A DNA stretch of 64,000 nucleotides from Potentilla sterilis (GCA_963682095.1 OY821763.1:41971190-42035189), one strand, 5' to 3'; counted from the stretch's first letter, positions 11,301 to 22,812 are shown. The notes: a model not told the origin generated them from the letters alone. Numbers and translations are program-made.

Positions 11301-12360
11301 ATCCCAACTGACATGCAATAGTCATCAAAACATTTAGACGTAAACTCTCCAGCATTATCCAGTCTGATTGACTTAATCGGATTGTCGGGATGGTGAGCCC
11401 GAAGCTTTATAATCTGAGCTACGAGTTTAGCAAATGCAGCATTTCTCGTGGATAATAATTCGACGTGTGACCAACGCGTCGAGGCATCAACCAGAACCAT
11501 AAAGTATCTAAATGGTCCACATTCTGGTGTTATAGGTCCACAAATATAACCTTGGATTCGTTGTAAGAATGGAACATTTTGTTTCTTGTCAATAGCAAAA
11601 GATGGTCTTGCTTGTAGTTTTGCTAGTGAACAAGCTTTGCAAAACGAGCGATGGGCATTGGACATCGCCACAGAGGCATGAGAAGAAGAGGTCAGCTGGT
11701 CCTCTCTTTGGAGTCGAGAGGTTGCCGGCGTCTGTACCGAGGCCAAGCCATGGGCGAGGCGCCTAGGCACGGTGTTAGCAACATGTTCTTCGTAGTGCGG
11801 ATCTCTCTTTCGTTTATGAGATTTGAAAAACGGATGACCGTGGGAGCATTTCAGAATACGAATCATCATATCACAACCCCGATGACCAAGTCTATCATGC
11901 CAAAGTTTGTAAGCATTTGTATCGCATAAGATAACTACATCGGATTCAATGGCTCGAATGGTTGTGAAATACATTCAGTTTCGAACACGCTTACACTTCT
12001 CCACAATGCGAGTACGCAGATTTTGAGTGGAGGTGATCAATAGATATTCAGTTCCATCTTCAACATAAGTGTTGAGGTGATAATCCTTGTCACGTACATC
12101 CTTGAAAGACAACAAGGTTCGGGGCGCCTTCGGCACATACAGAGCATCAGATACTCTAATTTCGGTGTCGTTAGGCAAGAGAAATTGGGCAGGACCTCGA
12201 CCTTTGACGATCGGTCATGTTCCTATCATCGTGGATAGCGACGATCCGTGGGGCATAAAATCCGTAAACAATTGCCGATTCTGGAGAATGGTGTGAGTCG
12301 TAGCACAATCCAACAAACACTCGATCTCGCCGTGAAACATCTACAAAAGCAATGTAAATT
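8400..12360 (-). pseudogene. Copia pol remnant: protease, integrase, RT and RNase H
   Basis: Reading down the minus strand, near 12,340-12,230 there is a retropepsin-like motif (LLDCATTHTIL). From 11,974 comes the GAG-pre-integrase and integrase core (WHDRLGHRG, FCKACSLAK, YFMVLVDAST, IRLDNAGEFTS, HSQNGLAEAAIKR). From about 10,475 comes RT (GHKWVFVRKRN, YKARLVEQGFSQRPGIDYEE, then YVDDM near 9,600), and from 9,434 RNase H (ISWRSTKQTLVATSSNHAE, YEDNAACIEQMKLGYIKGD), ending at 8,400. Several frameshifts and stops separate these pieces. Two in-frame expansions are notable: about 45 residues between the HxxxH and CxxC halves of the integrase zinc region, and about 60 residues before the RNase H GFADAEYLSDPHK motif. 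It cannot encode a single polyprotein. Confidence 0.9.
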
Positions 12361-12612
12361 GAATCAAACGTCTATATAAGACATGGCGAGTGTTCTTGAA
12401 TATAATCGGAACTTGATCCCTTATATAGGGTTGGGGCAATCCCACATAGGGTGTTGGGGCAATCCCATGTAGGGTGTTGCGGCAATCTATCATCACAAAA
12501 CGAGGTGTTCGGGCCGACGATGTAGAGCTATGTTTGGGCCGACATAGTATTAGCTCTACATATACATAGTTGACGAAACCTTGACTTGGCACCGAGGAAA
12601 CATCATTATCAG

Positions 12613-12613
<1 letters not shown>

Positions 12614-12658
<45 letters not shown>
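12614..12658. repeat. (TA)n microsatellite
   Basis: About 22 TA units lie just upstream of the probable solo LTR, inside the old copia element. Confidence 0.97.
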
Positions 12659-12660
<2 letters not shown>

Positions 12661-12675
12661 CTTTTATTTATATAT

Positions 12676-13450
12676 TGTCACGGACCGTCCATGAGCAAGG
12701 CTCAGTCCATGACAAGAGGCCAAGACCCTCGGGTGGATCCAGAATGTTACGGAAGATCGTGGGCATCTGCGGGGAATTCCAGAAGCTTCCGGGCATGTCT
12801 AGGCCACTCCGGGGCATGGCGCAGCACTAGCAAGGGTGGTGCAGCGCGGGACGAGGCTGCACAGGGCAGTGCAGCACGGTGCAGGGCGACGCAGGGCCGA
12901 GCAGGCGCATGCAGGGGCGCGCAAGGCCACGCAGGGACGTCGCAGGGCCATGCAGGGCCGCGCAGGCGCGCGCAGGGGCAGGCAGCAGCGTGCCAGGGGG
13001 CGCAGCAGCACGCAAGGGCAGGCAACAGCGCGCAGCGCATTCCGGAGGGTTCCAGCTGAACCTCAGTGTGTCTAGATCCTTCTAGGACATGCTTGTATAG
13101 TCTAGGACGTCTCTAGATGTGTATAGAAGATTCTAGAGAGTCAATGTATCTAGCTAGGTCTAGAACATTCTTGGGCAGATTAGCTGCCTCTATATATAGG
13201 CTGCCAAGGCAACTTTGGCCAGGCAGGAGGCAAACATCAGTTTTAGGAATATTTCAGATTCTTGTAAAGTCTCTTAGAAATTCCATACAACCTCATTTCT
13301 CTCATTCTCTGGCATCCTTAGCATCATAGTAAGTGTGTTAGTTCAATTCCGCTGCGTTATATCGAGGAAGGCTGACTTAGAGGCATCGAGTGGGCGATCG
13401 ACTCTAAGGCCGCACGGTGGTTGAAGTTGCGAAGAACTCATCCCGTGACA
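12676..13450 (+). mobile_element. Probable solo LTR inside the old copia element
   Basis: The segment begins TGTCACGG and ends CCCGTGACA, the TG...CA form of an LTR. Inside is a clear promoter layout: a GC-rich upstream half, then CTCTATATATAGG at about 13,189-13,201, then a leader-like stretch. It interrupts the copia element between protease and gag, where no DNA of this kind belongs. Flanks are TATAT and ATATA next to a (TA)n tract, so a clean 5-bp duplication cannot be read. The orientation comes from the TATA box. A Ty3/gypsy origin is likely but not proven because no internal domain is present. Confidence 0.65.
12830..13030. repeat. GC-rich degenerate short tandem repeat (GCAGGGC-type)
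   Basis: Irregular units of about 9-11 bp built from GCAGGGC, CGCAGG and ACGCAGG are repeated around twenty times. Several long ORFs on both strands across this block are products of the repeat and show only Ala/Arg/Gly/Cys bias. Confidence 0.8.
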
Positions 13451-14050
13451 ATATAGCCATTAAAAAATGGACCAAGGCAGAGCCTCGGCCGTGCGTAGGG
13501 CAATCTGATGCTAAGGTTGAGCTATGACCGAAGCATATCAAGTCCGAAGACAAGGCGATGCCGTGGCTAAATTTTTTTTTTTCTTTTTTTCGGTGTCCAG
13601 TCGGCAGCGGAGGTGCTGGCCGGCTGCACATGGGTGCGTGCCGCCAGCATGGCTGCGAGGCTACCGAGGGAGGTGTCGTGGTTGCCGAGCCTTAGCTGCC
13701 GAGGCGCGCTGCGCAAACTGTCGAGCAGCGCTGCGCAGGCTGCCGATATGTCTTGTTGCGATTTTTCGCGATTTTCTCGTTTTGTTTTGTGATTTGGTTT
13801 CGATATGAGTTGACATCACCAATTTCGTAGTGAACTCAAAATAATTATGCCTTTGAAAATTTGACGCATTGAACCATTAATGCTTTCATAGGGGATGTAT
13901 AGATCTCGTTTCATTCATTGAATAAGAGAAATATTATTGATGACAACTTTGAAAAGTGCATCAAGGATGTTCTAAAACAACGACTTATTGAACAAAGTCA
14001 TGAACTATGACTAGAAACGAGCCAAAAATAACAATGTAATCAAACTTGAA
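13451..14050. other. Non-coding segment between the solo LTR and gag
   Basis: No gene is visible. The part at about 13,540-13,760 (T-rich run followed by repeated CTGCCGAG/CTGTCGAG words) resembles the leader of the same copia element at about 15,690-16,040, which suggests an internal duplication or template switch. Confidence 0.5.
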
Positions 14051-14056
14051 CATGAG

Positions 14057-15135
14057 TCATAAGCATAGAAGCTTATTCATAATCCGGAGTATCATACTCC
14101 TTTGTCCTACGTTTCTTGGCAGGTTGGAAGTCATCGATTGTGAGTTGAGTATCTTCATCATCATCTTCTTCCTCAAGTCTCCATAGTTGGCTTCTTGAGC
14201 CATATATTGCTTGTGTTTCTTGTAGGCGGCTTGAACATCTCTACTAGCTTTGCAATCGCGCTGAAGATGATTCCTAGAGCCACATTTGAAGCAAGGAGCG
14301 AAAGCTTGATTGGGTGCGTGGCCACCACGCTTGGAGCCGAAACCGAGACGGTTTCCTCCACAGGGAGCAGCGGCGGCGCCGCCGTCCCTCTTCCAAGTGA
14401 GGTTCCGGCTAGGGTCGGTGCCTCCTCTCCCTCCTCGTGTTGCCTTTGGCACACGTGGTGGCGGTGCTTGACGTTCACGAGGTTGATTCCTCTGTTTGAG
14501 AGCCTTACCGCGAGCTTGGTGAGTTTCCGCAATGAGTTTCCGCAATGAATTTTGTTGGTAGTAAGGATCAACTCATGGTACATCTCTTTTCGTTGGAGCA
14601 CATTCATCAGGTCACTGAATGTCTTGATGGTGCCCTTTTCAAGGAGATTACGGTATTGGTGTGACAACATGGACGCAGATTCTGGGAACGTTGTTAACGT
14701 CTTCTCCATCATGTCGTGGTCGGTCATCTCGACGCCACAAAAGCTCAGATCAGACTGTATGTTGAGCATAGTCTGAGGATATTCCTGGACGGTATCAAAG
14801 TCCAATAAGCGGATTTGCTCCCAATCTGACAATAAGTCAGGAAGCTGTGCATCATGCACATTGTCGAAGCGATCTTTGAGGATGTCTCATAGCTTTTTGG
14901 GATATGTTTTCCTAAGATATTGCTTCTTGAGCGTTGGATGGATGTGGTGCCTGAGAAACATCAGGGCTTGAGCCTTTTGTTCAGGAGAAGCTTGCAGGTG
15001 TTCATCCTCTGGAGGGACAATGGTGGTCGTGAATCTCTTTTCGATGAAGGTATTCTCAACATCAGAGACCCACCTCTTGTATTCCTTGCCTTGGACATCC
15101 AAGATGTCAAATTCTGGACGCTGAGTGTCAGCCAT
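14057..15135 (-). pseudogene. Copia gag remnant with zinc knuckle
   Basis: The start is ATG at 15,135 (MADTQRPEFDILDVQGKEYK), a copia gag opening. A stop occurs after TYPKKL at 14,887. The next piece from 14,859 (LPDLLSDWEQIRLLDF) continues the gag domain, then shifts frame. The nucleocapsid part from about 14,470 holds a CX2CX4HX4C knuckle (CFKCGSRNHLQRDC). The gene lies directly inside the 5' LTR and leader. At least two lesions separate the parts. Confidence 0.88.
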
Positions 15136-15689
15136 CTACAAGATGCAAATAGGGAGACGTTAGTATCGATCATAGCGAGTACTAAGCAAGTTTGATTATA
15201 TTTTTAGAACATGTGCCAAGATGTGTTATGGTCACATAAATCGATGCAAATTGTGACTTCAAGTCACCATCGATATCTTCCCTTTTGTTCTCTTTTGAAA
15301 AAGAGACGTTGTGGTTCACAGTAACGTCACAGTTACAAGCACAACGGTGGTCGGTAACGTCACAGTTACCCCAATAAACGTTTGGTATCAGGACAATCAA
15401 CCCCCCGTATACCGTCCCGAGAAGCGAAAGAATCGAGATGATGTAGCAGGGACATGAGAAGGTCCCGGACGAAAAACAAAATTCTCAAGAAATTGAAATT
15501 CGGAAAGTGGCAACGTTTAATAAATATTTACCTCGTTGATTGATTCTTGATCGTAAGAAACTTGAGATTTGGGGAAGCTTGTTTTCTTCGATTTTTCTTG
15601 GTTTCTTCGAAGCAAGGACGAAGGCTTTGAAGAACGCTTGATTGGCTTGCGAGCAATTTTGGACGTCGGGGGAGTGTGTGCGTGAGATT

Positions 15690-16110
15690 GCACACACGAG
15701 CTATCGAAGGCTGCCGAGCAGGTTTCGAGGCTGCTGTGCGGGCTGTCGGGCAGGCTTCCGAGGTTGTTGCACGGGCTGTCGCGCTGGATGTCGATAGGGG
15801 CTGTCGAGGTTGTCGAGCGAGGGGATGCGCCGGCTGCTCGGGCTGTCGGAAGGGACTAGGGGCTGCCGAGAGGGACTGTCAACAGGGCTGGGCTGTCGAG
15901 CGAAGGGTGCCGAGCGGGGCTGTCGACAGGGTTGCGCTGTCGAGGTGGACTATCGGCAGGGACTAGGTCTGCCGATATAGAGGATGTGGGCGGTTCACTG
16001 AATTGGCACCAGGGAACAATGAAAAAAAAATTTTCGATTTTTTTTTTTTTTTCAGAATCAGGGTTTTTCTTCTTTTCTAGGGCTATTAGACAACTGAGTA
16101 AGAGCAAAAG
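15690..16110 (-). other. Copia 5' leader, GC-rich with CTGTCGAG-type repeats
   Basis: This is the untranslated region between the gag start (15,135) and the 5' LTR (16,123). It holds repeated GGCTGTCGAG/GCTGCCGAG words and a long A/T homopolymer near 16,022-16,051. Beside the LTR the minus strand reads GTTATCAAGC, a weak match to the usual initiator-tRNA primer site. Confidence 0.6.
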
Positions 16111-16122
16111 TGCTTGATAACG

Positions 16123-16307
16123 TGTTGTAGGAGAAACAAAGGATAAACAAAACGTAATCTTATTGATTGATAAGGAGACCTTTATATAGGCATTACAACA
16201 AGAATCCCTGTAAATCTGAGATTCCCCATCTATTAAAGATTCTAGATATCTAGTTTAATTAGGTCAAGACACATTACGAAAGTTACGGAATTAATCTTCC
16301 TTAAACA
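16123..16307 (-). repeat. 5' LTR of the old copia element
   Basis: It pairs with 8,042-8,226. All of the roughly ten differences I count between the two LTRs are transitions. Confidence 0.93.
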
Positions 16308-16494
16308 TTCTGAAATTTTTAAAATAATAGCGATCATACTTCCACATTTAGTATGTGAACAAGAGGAAAAGACAATGACTGGAGAAGTAGACGAGTCAGG
16401 GTCTTCGTCTCTTTATTTAAAATGGGATTTAAAATGATTCAAGTAATTTTATTCTAGGTATCATCATCTCTCACCATTTAAATGAGCATAATAT

Positions 16495-16660
16495 AGTCAA
16501 ATATAATTGGATGAATAATTTTCTGATATATTATTCGTCTCACATTAGAGGCTATATAAAGAGGTTACAAGATGTACTACGTACTACACTGTACTACCGT
16601 GTACTACCATATACAGAACAGGAAAGTATTAATACATAATATTCATGACTTATGTTAACA
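16495..16660 (-). repeat. 3' LTR of the young copia element
   Basis: It is 166 bp long, with GGCTATATAAAGAGG as a TATA-containing promoter core on the plus-strand text. It ends CTTATGTTAACA, and the polypurine tract lies next to it at 16,661-16,671. Confidence 0.95.
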
Positions 16661-16667
16661 CTCCCCC

Positions 16668-19600
16668 TCAAGTTGGCACATACACATCAACCATGCCCAA
16701 CTTGCTTAATGAGTCATGAAAGACCTTCTTGGAAACTCCTTTAGTGAGTACATCTGCAAGCTGCTCTTCAGTAGGAACAAACGGGAAGCTAATAATCTTA
16801 GCGTCTAATTTCTCTTTTATAAAATGGCGATCCACCTCTACGTGTTTAGTACGATCATGTTGTACTGGATTCTGTGAAATGTCAATAGCTGCTTTGTTGT
16901 CACAATATAACCGCATTGCATTTGGCAATTTAACACCCAAATCACGTAGTAGATTTCTCAACCACAACAATTCACACACTCCATGAGCCATACCTCTATA
17001 CTCAGCCTCAGCACTTGATCGAGCTACAACCTTCTGCTTCTTACTCTTCCATGTAACCAAATTACCTCCCACAAAGGTAAAATAACCAAATGTCGACCTC
17101 CTGTCAGTAATATTTCCAGCCCAATCTGCATCTGTGAAACCACTAACCTCAAGAATGTTGTTGTGTTTAGAGAACATTACTCCTCTACCTGGAGCTGACT
17201 TCAAGTATTTCAAAATCCTCACAACAGCATCCATATGGTCCACACTTGGGTTATGCATGAACTGACTTACTACACTTACTGCATATGCAACATCTGGTCT
17301 CGTATGTGCCAGATAAATCAGCCGCCCAACTAACCTCTGATAACGAGTCTTGTCGGTAGGCACCTGATCAGGATACTCTGCTAATCGATGATTTTGCTCT
17401 ATAGGAGTGTCAATTGGAGTACAATCCAACATACCTGTTTCTGCTAGTAGATCAAGGACATACTTCCGCTGACACAGATAGATTCCCTCACTCCCCCTGG
17501 CTACTTCAATGCCCAAGAAGTACTTGAGTGTACCCAGATCTTTCATATCAAATTTTGTGGCAAGCTGCTTCTGTAATCTATCTATCTCAACAGTATCATT
17601 ACCAGTAACAACCATATCATCAACATATATAATCAGGGCTGTTACCTTCCCATGTTGGTGTCTGAGAAATAATGTGTGGTCTAAATTACTCTGTTTGTAA
17701 CCAATCTTCTTCATGAATTGTGAAAACCTTCCAAACCAAGCACGAGGTGATTGTTTAAGACCATACAAAGATTTTCTCAATCTGCATACGAAGTTACCTG
17801 GAGAAGCAGCTACATATCCAGGTGGAAGGTCCATATACACTTCCTCTGTAAGTTCTCCATGAAGAAATGCATTCTTGACATCAAACTGTTTAAGAGGCCA
17901 GTTTAAGCTAGCAGCAAAAGAGAGCAATACCCGAATAGTGTTCATCTTTGCAACAGGTGCAAAGGTCTCGTCATAGTCTATGCCATATGTTTGGGTGAAT
18001 CCCTTTGCTACCAAGCGTGCTTTATACCTGCTCACTGATCCATCTAGATTATGCTTCACTGTAAACACACACCGGCATCCCACAGCCTTCTTTCCATGTG
18101 GTGGACATACAAGCTCCCAAGTATTGTTCTTTTGTAATGCTTCCATCTCCTCCTCCATTGCTTTTCTCCATTTAGGATCTCCCAATGCATCCTGCACTTT
18201 GTTAGGTACTGATACAGCAGATATTTGATTCACAAATGATTCATATGACTTAGACAATCTTTTGGTGGACATAAAATTTGCTACAGGATACTTAGCCTTG
18301 GCTTCAAGGGTAGGTTCATACTTCTTTGCAGGTTGGCCTCGAGTAAACCTATTTGGTAGTTTATATTGTCCAATAGTAGCATCACTAGAATTAACCTCAA
18401 TAGGATGACTAACCTCAGATGAGTGATCTTCTGTACCAGGGAGACATGAGTCAGGGGTATCACTAACAGCTGAAGAGGCAGGAGGGGCAGTTGTGCTGTC
18501 AGCTTCTGGTCCCTGGATTTCTGTAGTAACTGTCCCAGCATCATCTGGTGGTGCCTGTGATGTTGATACACCAGTAATCTCAACTGAACCTGTCACCATG
18601 TCTCCTTTCTGATTTGTCTCCCCCTCTCCATGATACAGCTCTTCAAAATATGAATGCTCCCCCTGAAGAGCAGTATCAAGAGAGGTAAAATAGCTCATGT
18701 CTTCAAAAAAGGTAACATCTATAGTGACATAGTACTTCCTGGTAGGTGGATGATAGCACTTGTATCCTTTCTGATGTCCTTCATAACCGACAAACACAAA
18801 TTTAAGGGCCCGGGCATCCAACTTTGACCTCTGACTCTTAGGAACATGGACAAAGGCGACACAACCAAAAACACGAGCAGGGAGATTATGAAATGAGGGT
18901 AAAGAGACATGAGATGCAAGTACCTCATATGGTACTTTTCCCTGGAGGACACTAGAAGGGAGACGATTAATGAGATGAGCAGAGGCTTTGACAGCATCAC
19001 CCCAAAGATGTTTAGGGCAATGGGCACTAAAGAGAAGACAACGAGCCATATCAAGTAAATGACGATTTTTCCTTTCAGATACCCCATTTTGTTCAGGTGT
19101 GTAAGGACACGTTGTTTGATGAACAATCCCATATGTTTGACAAAACTCCTGAAATGTATGGTTGACATATTCCCCCCCCCCCCCCCCCCCCCCCAATTAT
19201 CAGACCGAAGAACTTTAATTGTGGCATGGTATTGTGTTTGGACATTGGAATAAAAGGCTTGAAATGCCGGAAAGACTTCATCTTTGGTTTTAAGGAGAAC
19301 AATCCAAGTAAGATGGGTACAATCATCAATGAAAGACACATAATACCTCATACCCGACACAGTATGTTCTTTCGAAGGTCCCCAAACATCAGAATGAATT
19401 AATTCGAAAGGAACGACACTTTTATTAGAATTACTAGGAGAATAAGTAGTTCGATGACTCTTGCCCAAAACACATGATTCACAACGCAAAACTGACTCAT
19501 CCACACCAATAAACAAAGTAGGCATGGATTTTTTCATAATACTAAAAGATGGATGCCCTAAACGGCGGTGCCATAACCAAACTTCACTTAGCTTGTCAGA

Positions 19601-21058
19601 GTGAGAGATCAAAGCGGTCCGGGACTGTGCTCCTGGTTTCTCCCCTGCGTACATCTGATCCAGATGAAACAACCGGCCCCTCAGATACCCCCGACCTAGT
19701 AACTCCCCAGTGAGAAGATCCTGAAATATCACATACATGGGAAAAAATGTCACAGAGCATTTGGCCTCAGTATTCAACTGTGGGACAGATATCAAATGAT
19801 GAGATAAAGCAGGAACATATAGCACATTTTGGAGTTCTATTGTGGGAGTGATACGAACTGACCCCTTTCCTAACACAGGGAAGGCCTCACCATTGGCATT
19901 AGTAACATAGGGTACTGGTGGAGAAGACAACTCAGTAAAATAAGATTTGTCATAAGTCATGTGATCTGAGGCACCAGAATCAATAATCCATGTATCAGAC
20001 TCAACAAAGCTAGAAATATTTAAAGCCATACCGATCTTACCACGACCAGCAATGGATGCTGTTGGTGCTGCTCCTCTTGCTGTGTGATGATCCTGTCTGA
20101 CCACACCATAGATATCTGGTTCTTGGACCAACTGAATAGCTGCTTTCGCTCTAGGACGGTAAGTATACCTCTTAGGTCTGAGGTGTGGATACAACTTCCA
20201 ACAAAACTCACGAACATGGCTAGTATCATTACAATATGAGCAAGGAGGACGAGGTTGATTCCCAAAGCCTGGTGGTGGTCCTTGCTTATGAGGTGGAACT
20301 GAATGTGATTGCTGAAGGAGCGGTGCTGGAGACCTCTCCTGAACAGTAAGGCTAGAAACTTCAATTTGTGCTTGATTAAGACTTTCCTGCTGAGATTCAT
20401 CCTTACGGATATATGTGAAAGCGGTAGTCAAGCTCGGAGGTTCTGTCATTCTAAGCAGCTCACCCTTGGCACTGTTATGCTTTGCATCAAGCCCTCTCAG
20501 AAAATGGTGAACACGCTCAAGTTCCTTCTCCTTCTTGTACCAAACAATATCTGCCTGGTTCTTGATCTTACAAGGACGTTTCATATCAATCTCAGCCCAA
20601 ATATTCTTCAGCTTGGTAAAATATTGCGCCACTGGCTGCCCATTTTGTTGCATTGCTGAAGCTGTGCACATTAACTCATGGACCTGTATGAAGTCAGACT
20701 CATTAGTGTATAGTTCTTCCAGTGTCTTCCATATTGCCTGCGCAGTATCACATTGCTCCACAAGGTCTACTATATCCTCATTCATGGCTTTGTACAAGGT
20801 TGACATCACAAGACCATCATCATCTTCCCACCTGGTGTAGGCATCAACATCATCTTCATCAGGGACCTCAACAGTCCAACTGACATGCCCCATCTTGTGC
20901 ATTCCTCGGAGATGAGCGGTCATGATTTTCTTCCATTTACGGAAGTTGGTTCCATTGAGTTTAGCCCCTCCAAAGGAACTAATTTCAGAATTCTTGACAG
21001 ATACTTCAAATTTCTGAACATCGTTAACTTGAGAATTTTCTTCTTTTCCAGGACCCAT
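16668..21058 (-). pseudogene. Copia gag-pol polyprotein interrupted by a 23-base C/G run
   Basis: The frame opens with ATG at 21,058 (MGPGKEENSQVNDV). Domains in order are: a gag domain (LNGTNFRKWKKIMTAHLRGM), a zinc knuckle (CSYCNDTSHVREFC), protease (WIIDSGASDHMTYD), GAG-pre-integrase (WLWHRRLGHPSF), integrase (IHSDVWGPS, FIDDCTHLTW, LRSDN), then the G run at 19,172-19,194. In a second frame follow the rest of integrase (YTPEQNGVSERKNR), RT (YKARLVAKGFTQTYGIDYDE, IIYVDDMVVTGND) and RNase H (GFTDADWAGN, CDNKAAIDIS), ending at 16,668. Both halves are otherwise free of stops and keep their catalytic residues. The break falls at the second catalytic Asp region of integrase. The total would be about 1,460 residues, a normal copia length. 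Confidence 0.93.
19172..19194. repeat. C23 homopolymer in the integrase coding region
   Basis: Twenty-three consecutive C on the plus strand (G on the coding strand) lie at the conserved DNGGE site of copia integrase. The tract plus an adjacent T accounts for the whole frameshift. It may be a real expansion or a sequencing or assembly error. Confidence 0.97.
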
Positions 21059-21801
21059 TGTAAAACAAACACCAAATCAGTAGTTATGCAGCGGAAAAAT
21101 TAAACGAAAATAATTCGAACCGGGTCAGCAATGTAGCAGGAACCGGGTCGGGTCAGCAGGAACCGGGTCGGGTCATCAGGAACTGGGTCGGATCAGAGGA
21201 GTCGGGTCGGGTCAGCAGGAACCGGATTTTCTGGGATTTTTTTTTTTTTTTTCGTTTTTGAGGAACCGGACCTGTTGAGGGAGCAACGCCGGAGTGATGA
21301 TGGTGACGCCGGGAGTGGCGATGCCGGAGAGATCTCCTGGGAGTGGCGACGCCGGAGAGATGATGGTGACGAGCCGATCCGGTTCGGGAGAGAGGTGAGG
21401 ACGCCGGATCTGAGGACGACGCCGGCTGGGAAACGGCTGAGGACGACGCCGGATCTGAGGACGACGCCGGATCTGAGGGGAACGGCAGAGGACGACGCCG
21501 GATTGTTGAGCCGAGGACAATGCCGGCTGGGCCAAAGGCTGACTGAAGATGACACCGGCTGGGTCAAAGGCTGACCGAGGCTAGGTCAAAAGCTGGGTCA
21601 AAAAGGCAACGAGCAGACACGAAATTGTCTGGGTCGAAGACCAAGAAACAAAACAAAGAACAAGCACAATGGCTGTGGAGTCTGACAAGGAACCAACGCC
21701 AGACGATCTGATAATTTTGAGACTATAAACCCTAACAACGGGGTTTAATCGAAATTGAAAACAAAGAGACAAAGTCCTCTCGGATATTTGCTCTGATACC
21801 A
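21059..21801 (-). other. 5' leader of the young copia element
   Basis: This is the untranslated region between the 5' LTR and gag. It contains repeated AACCGGGTCGGGTCAGCAGG units near 21,118-21,225 and repeated GAGGACGACGCCGGATCT units near 21,400-21,500. The primer-binding site is at 21,790-21,801. Confidence 0.8.
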
Positions 21802-21968
21802 AGTCAAATATAATTGGATGAATAATTTTCTGATATATTATTCGTCTCACATTGGAGGCTATATAAAGAGGTTACAAGATGTACTACGTACTACACTGTA
21901 CTACCGTGTACTACCATATACAGAACAGGAAAGTATTAAATACATAATATTCATGACTTATGTTAACA
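21802..21968 (-). repeat. 5' LTR of the young copia element
   Basis: It is 167 bp long and pairs with 16,495-16,660 at about 99% identity. The tRNA primer site abuts its inner edge at 21,801. Confidence 0.95.
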
Positions 21969-21973
21969 AATAT

Positions 21974-22804
21974 AATGACAATTGTACAAATTTCCCTTGG
22001 TCTGCTGGTGACCAAGATCAATTAAATTGCATAGCGGGAATCTTTATCAAGAAGAATGTTCGTCACTGCTTAGGTATGGTAATAAAGAATGACAGAGAAA
22101 ACAAAACCCAGTGGGGATTAGATCGCATAATCTTGATATAAATGAAATCATGCACTTAACTACTTTAGTAACGAATAATGCCACCTCTTCTTACGCTTCA
22201 TGAAACGTTACTCAGTAGAAGATAAAAATGTGATTAATTTTCTATAAATGAGAAGTATTAATTCAAATAAAGGAGATGCTCTGCTATAGTTCGGATATTC
22301 GAATCTTCTCTTTCAATTTGTGTATATTTTGTAAGAACATACCTGCCTTTTGTCTCTAGAGGAGGTTTCAGGTATCAACTGGCGCGACGTCCTTCTCTCG
22401 GATAAGGCAGCGATGATTGTGGTGTGACAGACAAGGTGGCGATGATTGTGGTGTGACGGACATGGCGACTGCGTGGATCTAGTGTTTGCTTTGATCGTTG
22501 ACGGCGAAGAGAGGGCCTATGTGGAGATTTCACTTTTACTTCACAAGCTTGTTGCTTCACTAGCTAGTCCTTTTGTTGATTGTTTCATTTTCACTGTTTT
22601 TTCACTAGTCTCTTGACTCTCTTCCTTCTCCGGTCCCTTTTTCTTCAGTGTTCTTAAAATTAAAGGCAACATCTTACATTCTTACACTCTAATTACAATC
22701 TACTATTAAATCGACCTAAAAGTTGATTCCATAGTAGTAATAGAAAATCAACATATTGTTAGGTATAAGTTATACTGTATAACTATGTTTTACTAGTATT
22801 ATGG
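21974..22804. other. Intergenic DNA without a recognised gene
   Basis: Only short ORFs without family features are seen. The text continues the host DNA that the two copia elements split (7,893-8,041, 16,308-16,494, 21,974 onward). Confidence 0.6.
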
Positions 22805-22812
22805 GAAATTCA

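Larger units (their letters stand above)
8042..16307 (-). mobile_element. Ty1/copia LTR retrotransposon, old and degenerate
   Basis: Two 185-bp LTRs bound the element (8,042-8,226 and 16,123-16,307), with TTCAG on the left flank and TTCTG on the right as a 4/5-matching target duplication. Coding order on the minus strand is gag, protease, integrase, RT, RNase H, which is the copia order. A purine tract (AAGGGGGAG on the minus strand) directly precedes the 3' LTR at 8,227-8,236. The LTRs differ at about 10 of 185 positions. The reading frame is broken many times, and about 1.4 kb of foreign or rearranged DNA lies between gag and protease. Confidence 0.93.
16495..21968 (-). mobile_element. Ty1/copia LTR retrotransposon, young and nearly intact
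   Basis: LTRs are 16,495-16,660 and 21,802-21,968. A perfect 5-bp target duplication AATAT flanks the element (16,490-16,494 and 21,969-21,973). On the minus strand the LTR starts TGTTAACA and ends TTTGACT, and the initiator-tRNA primer site TGGTATCAGAGC follows immediately. The polypurine tract TTGAGGGGGAG precedes the 3' LTR. The LTRs differ by one substitution and one single-base indel. The gag-pol frame is open except at one homopolymer. Confidence 0.96.

Noticed and set aside
12586..13085. Several long overlapping ORFs on both strands
   Set aside because: They are read from a TA microsatellite and a GC-rich short repeat and show only composition bias.
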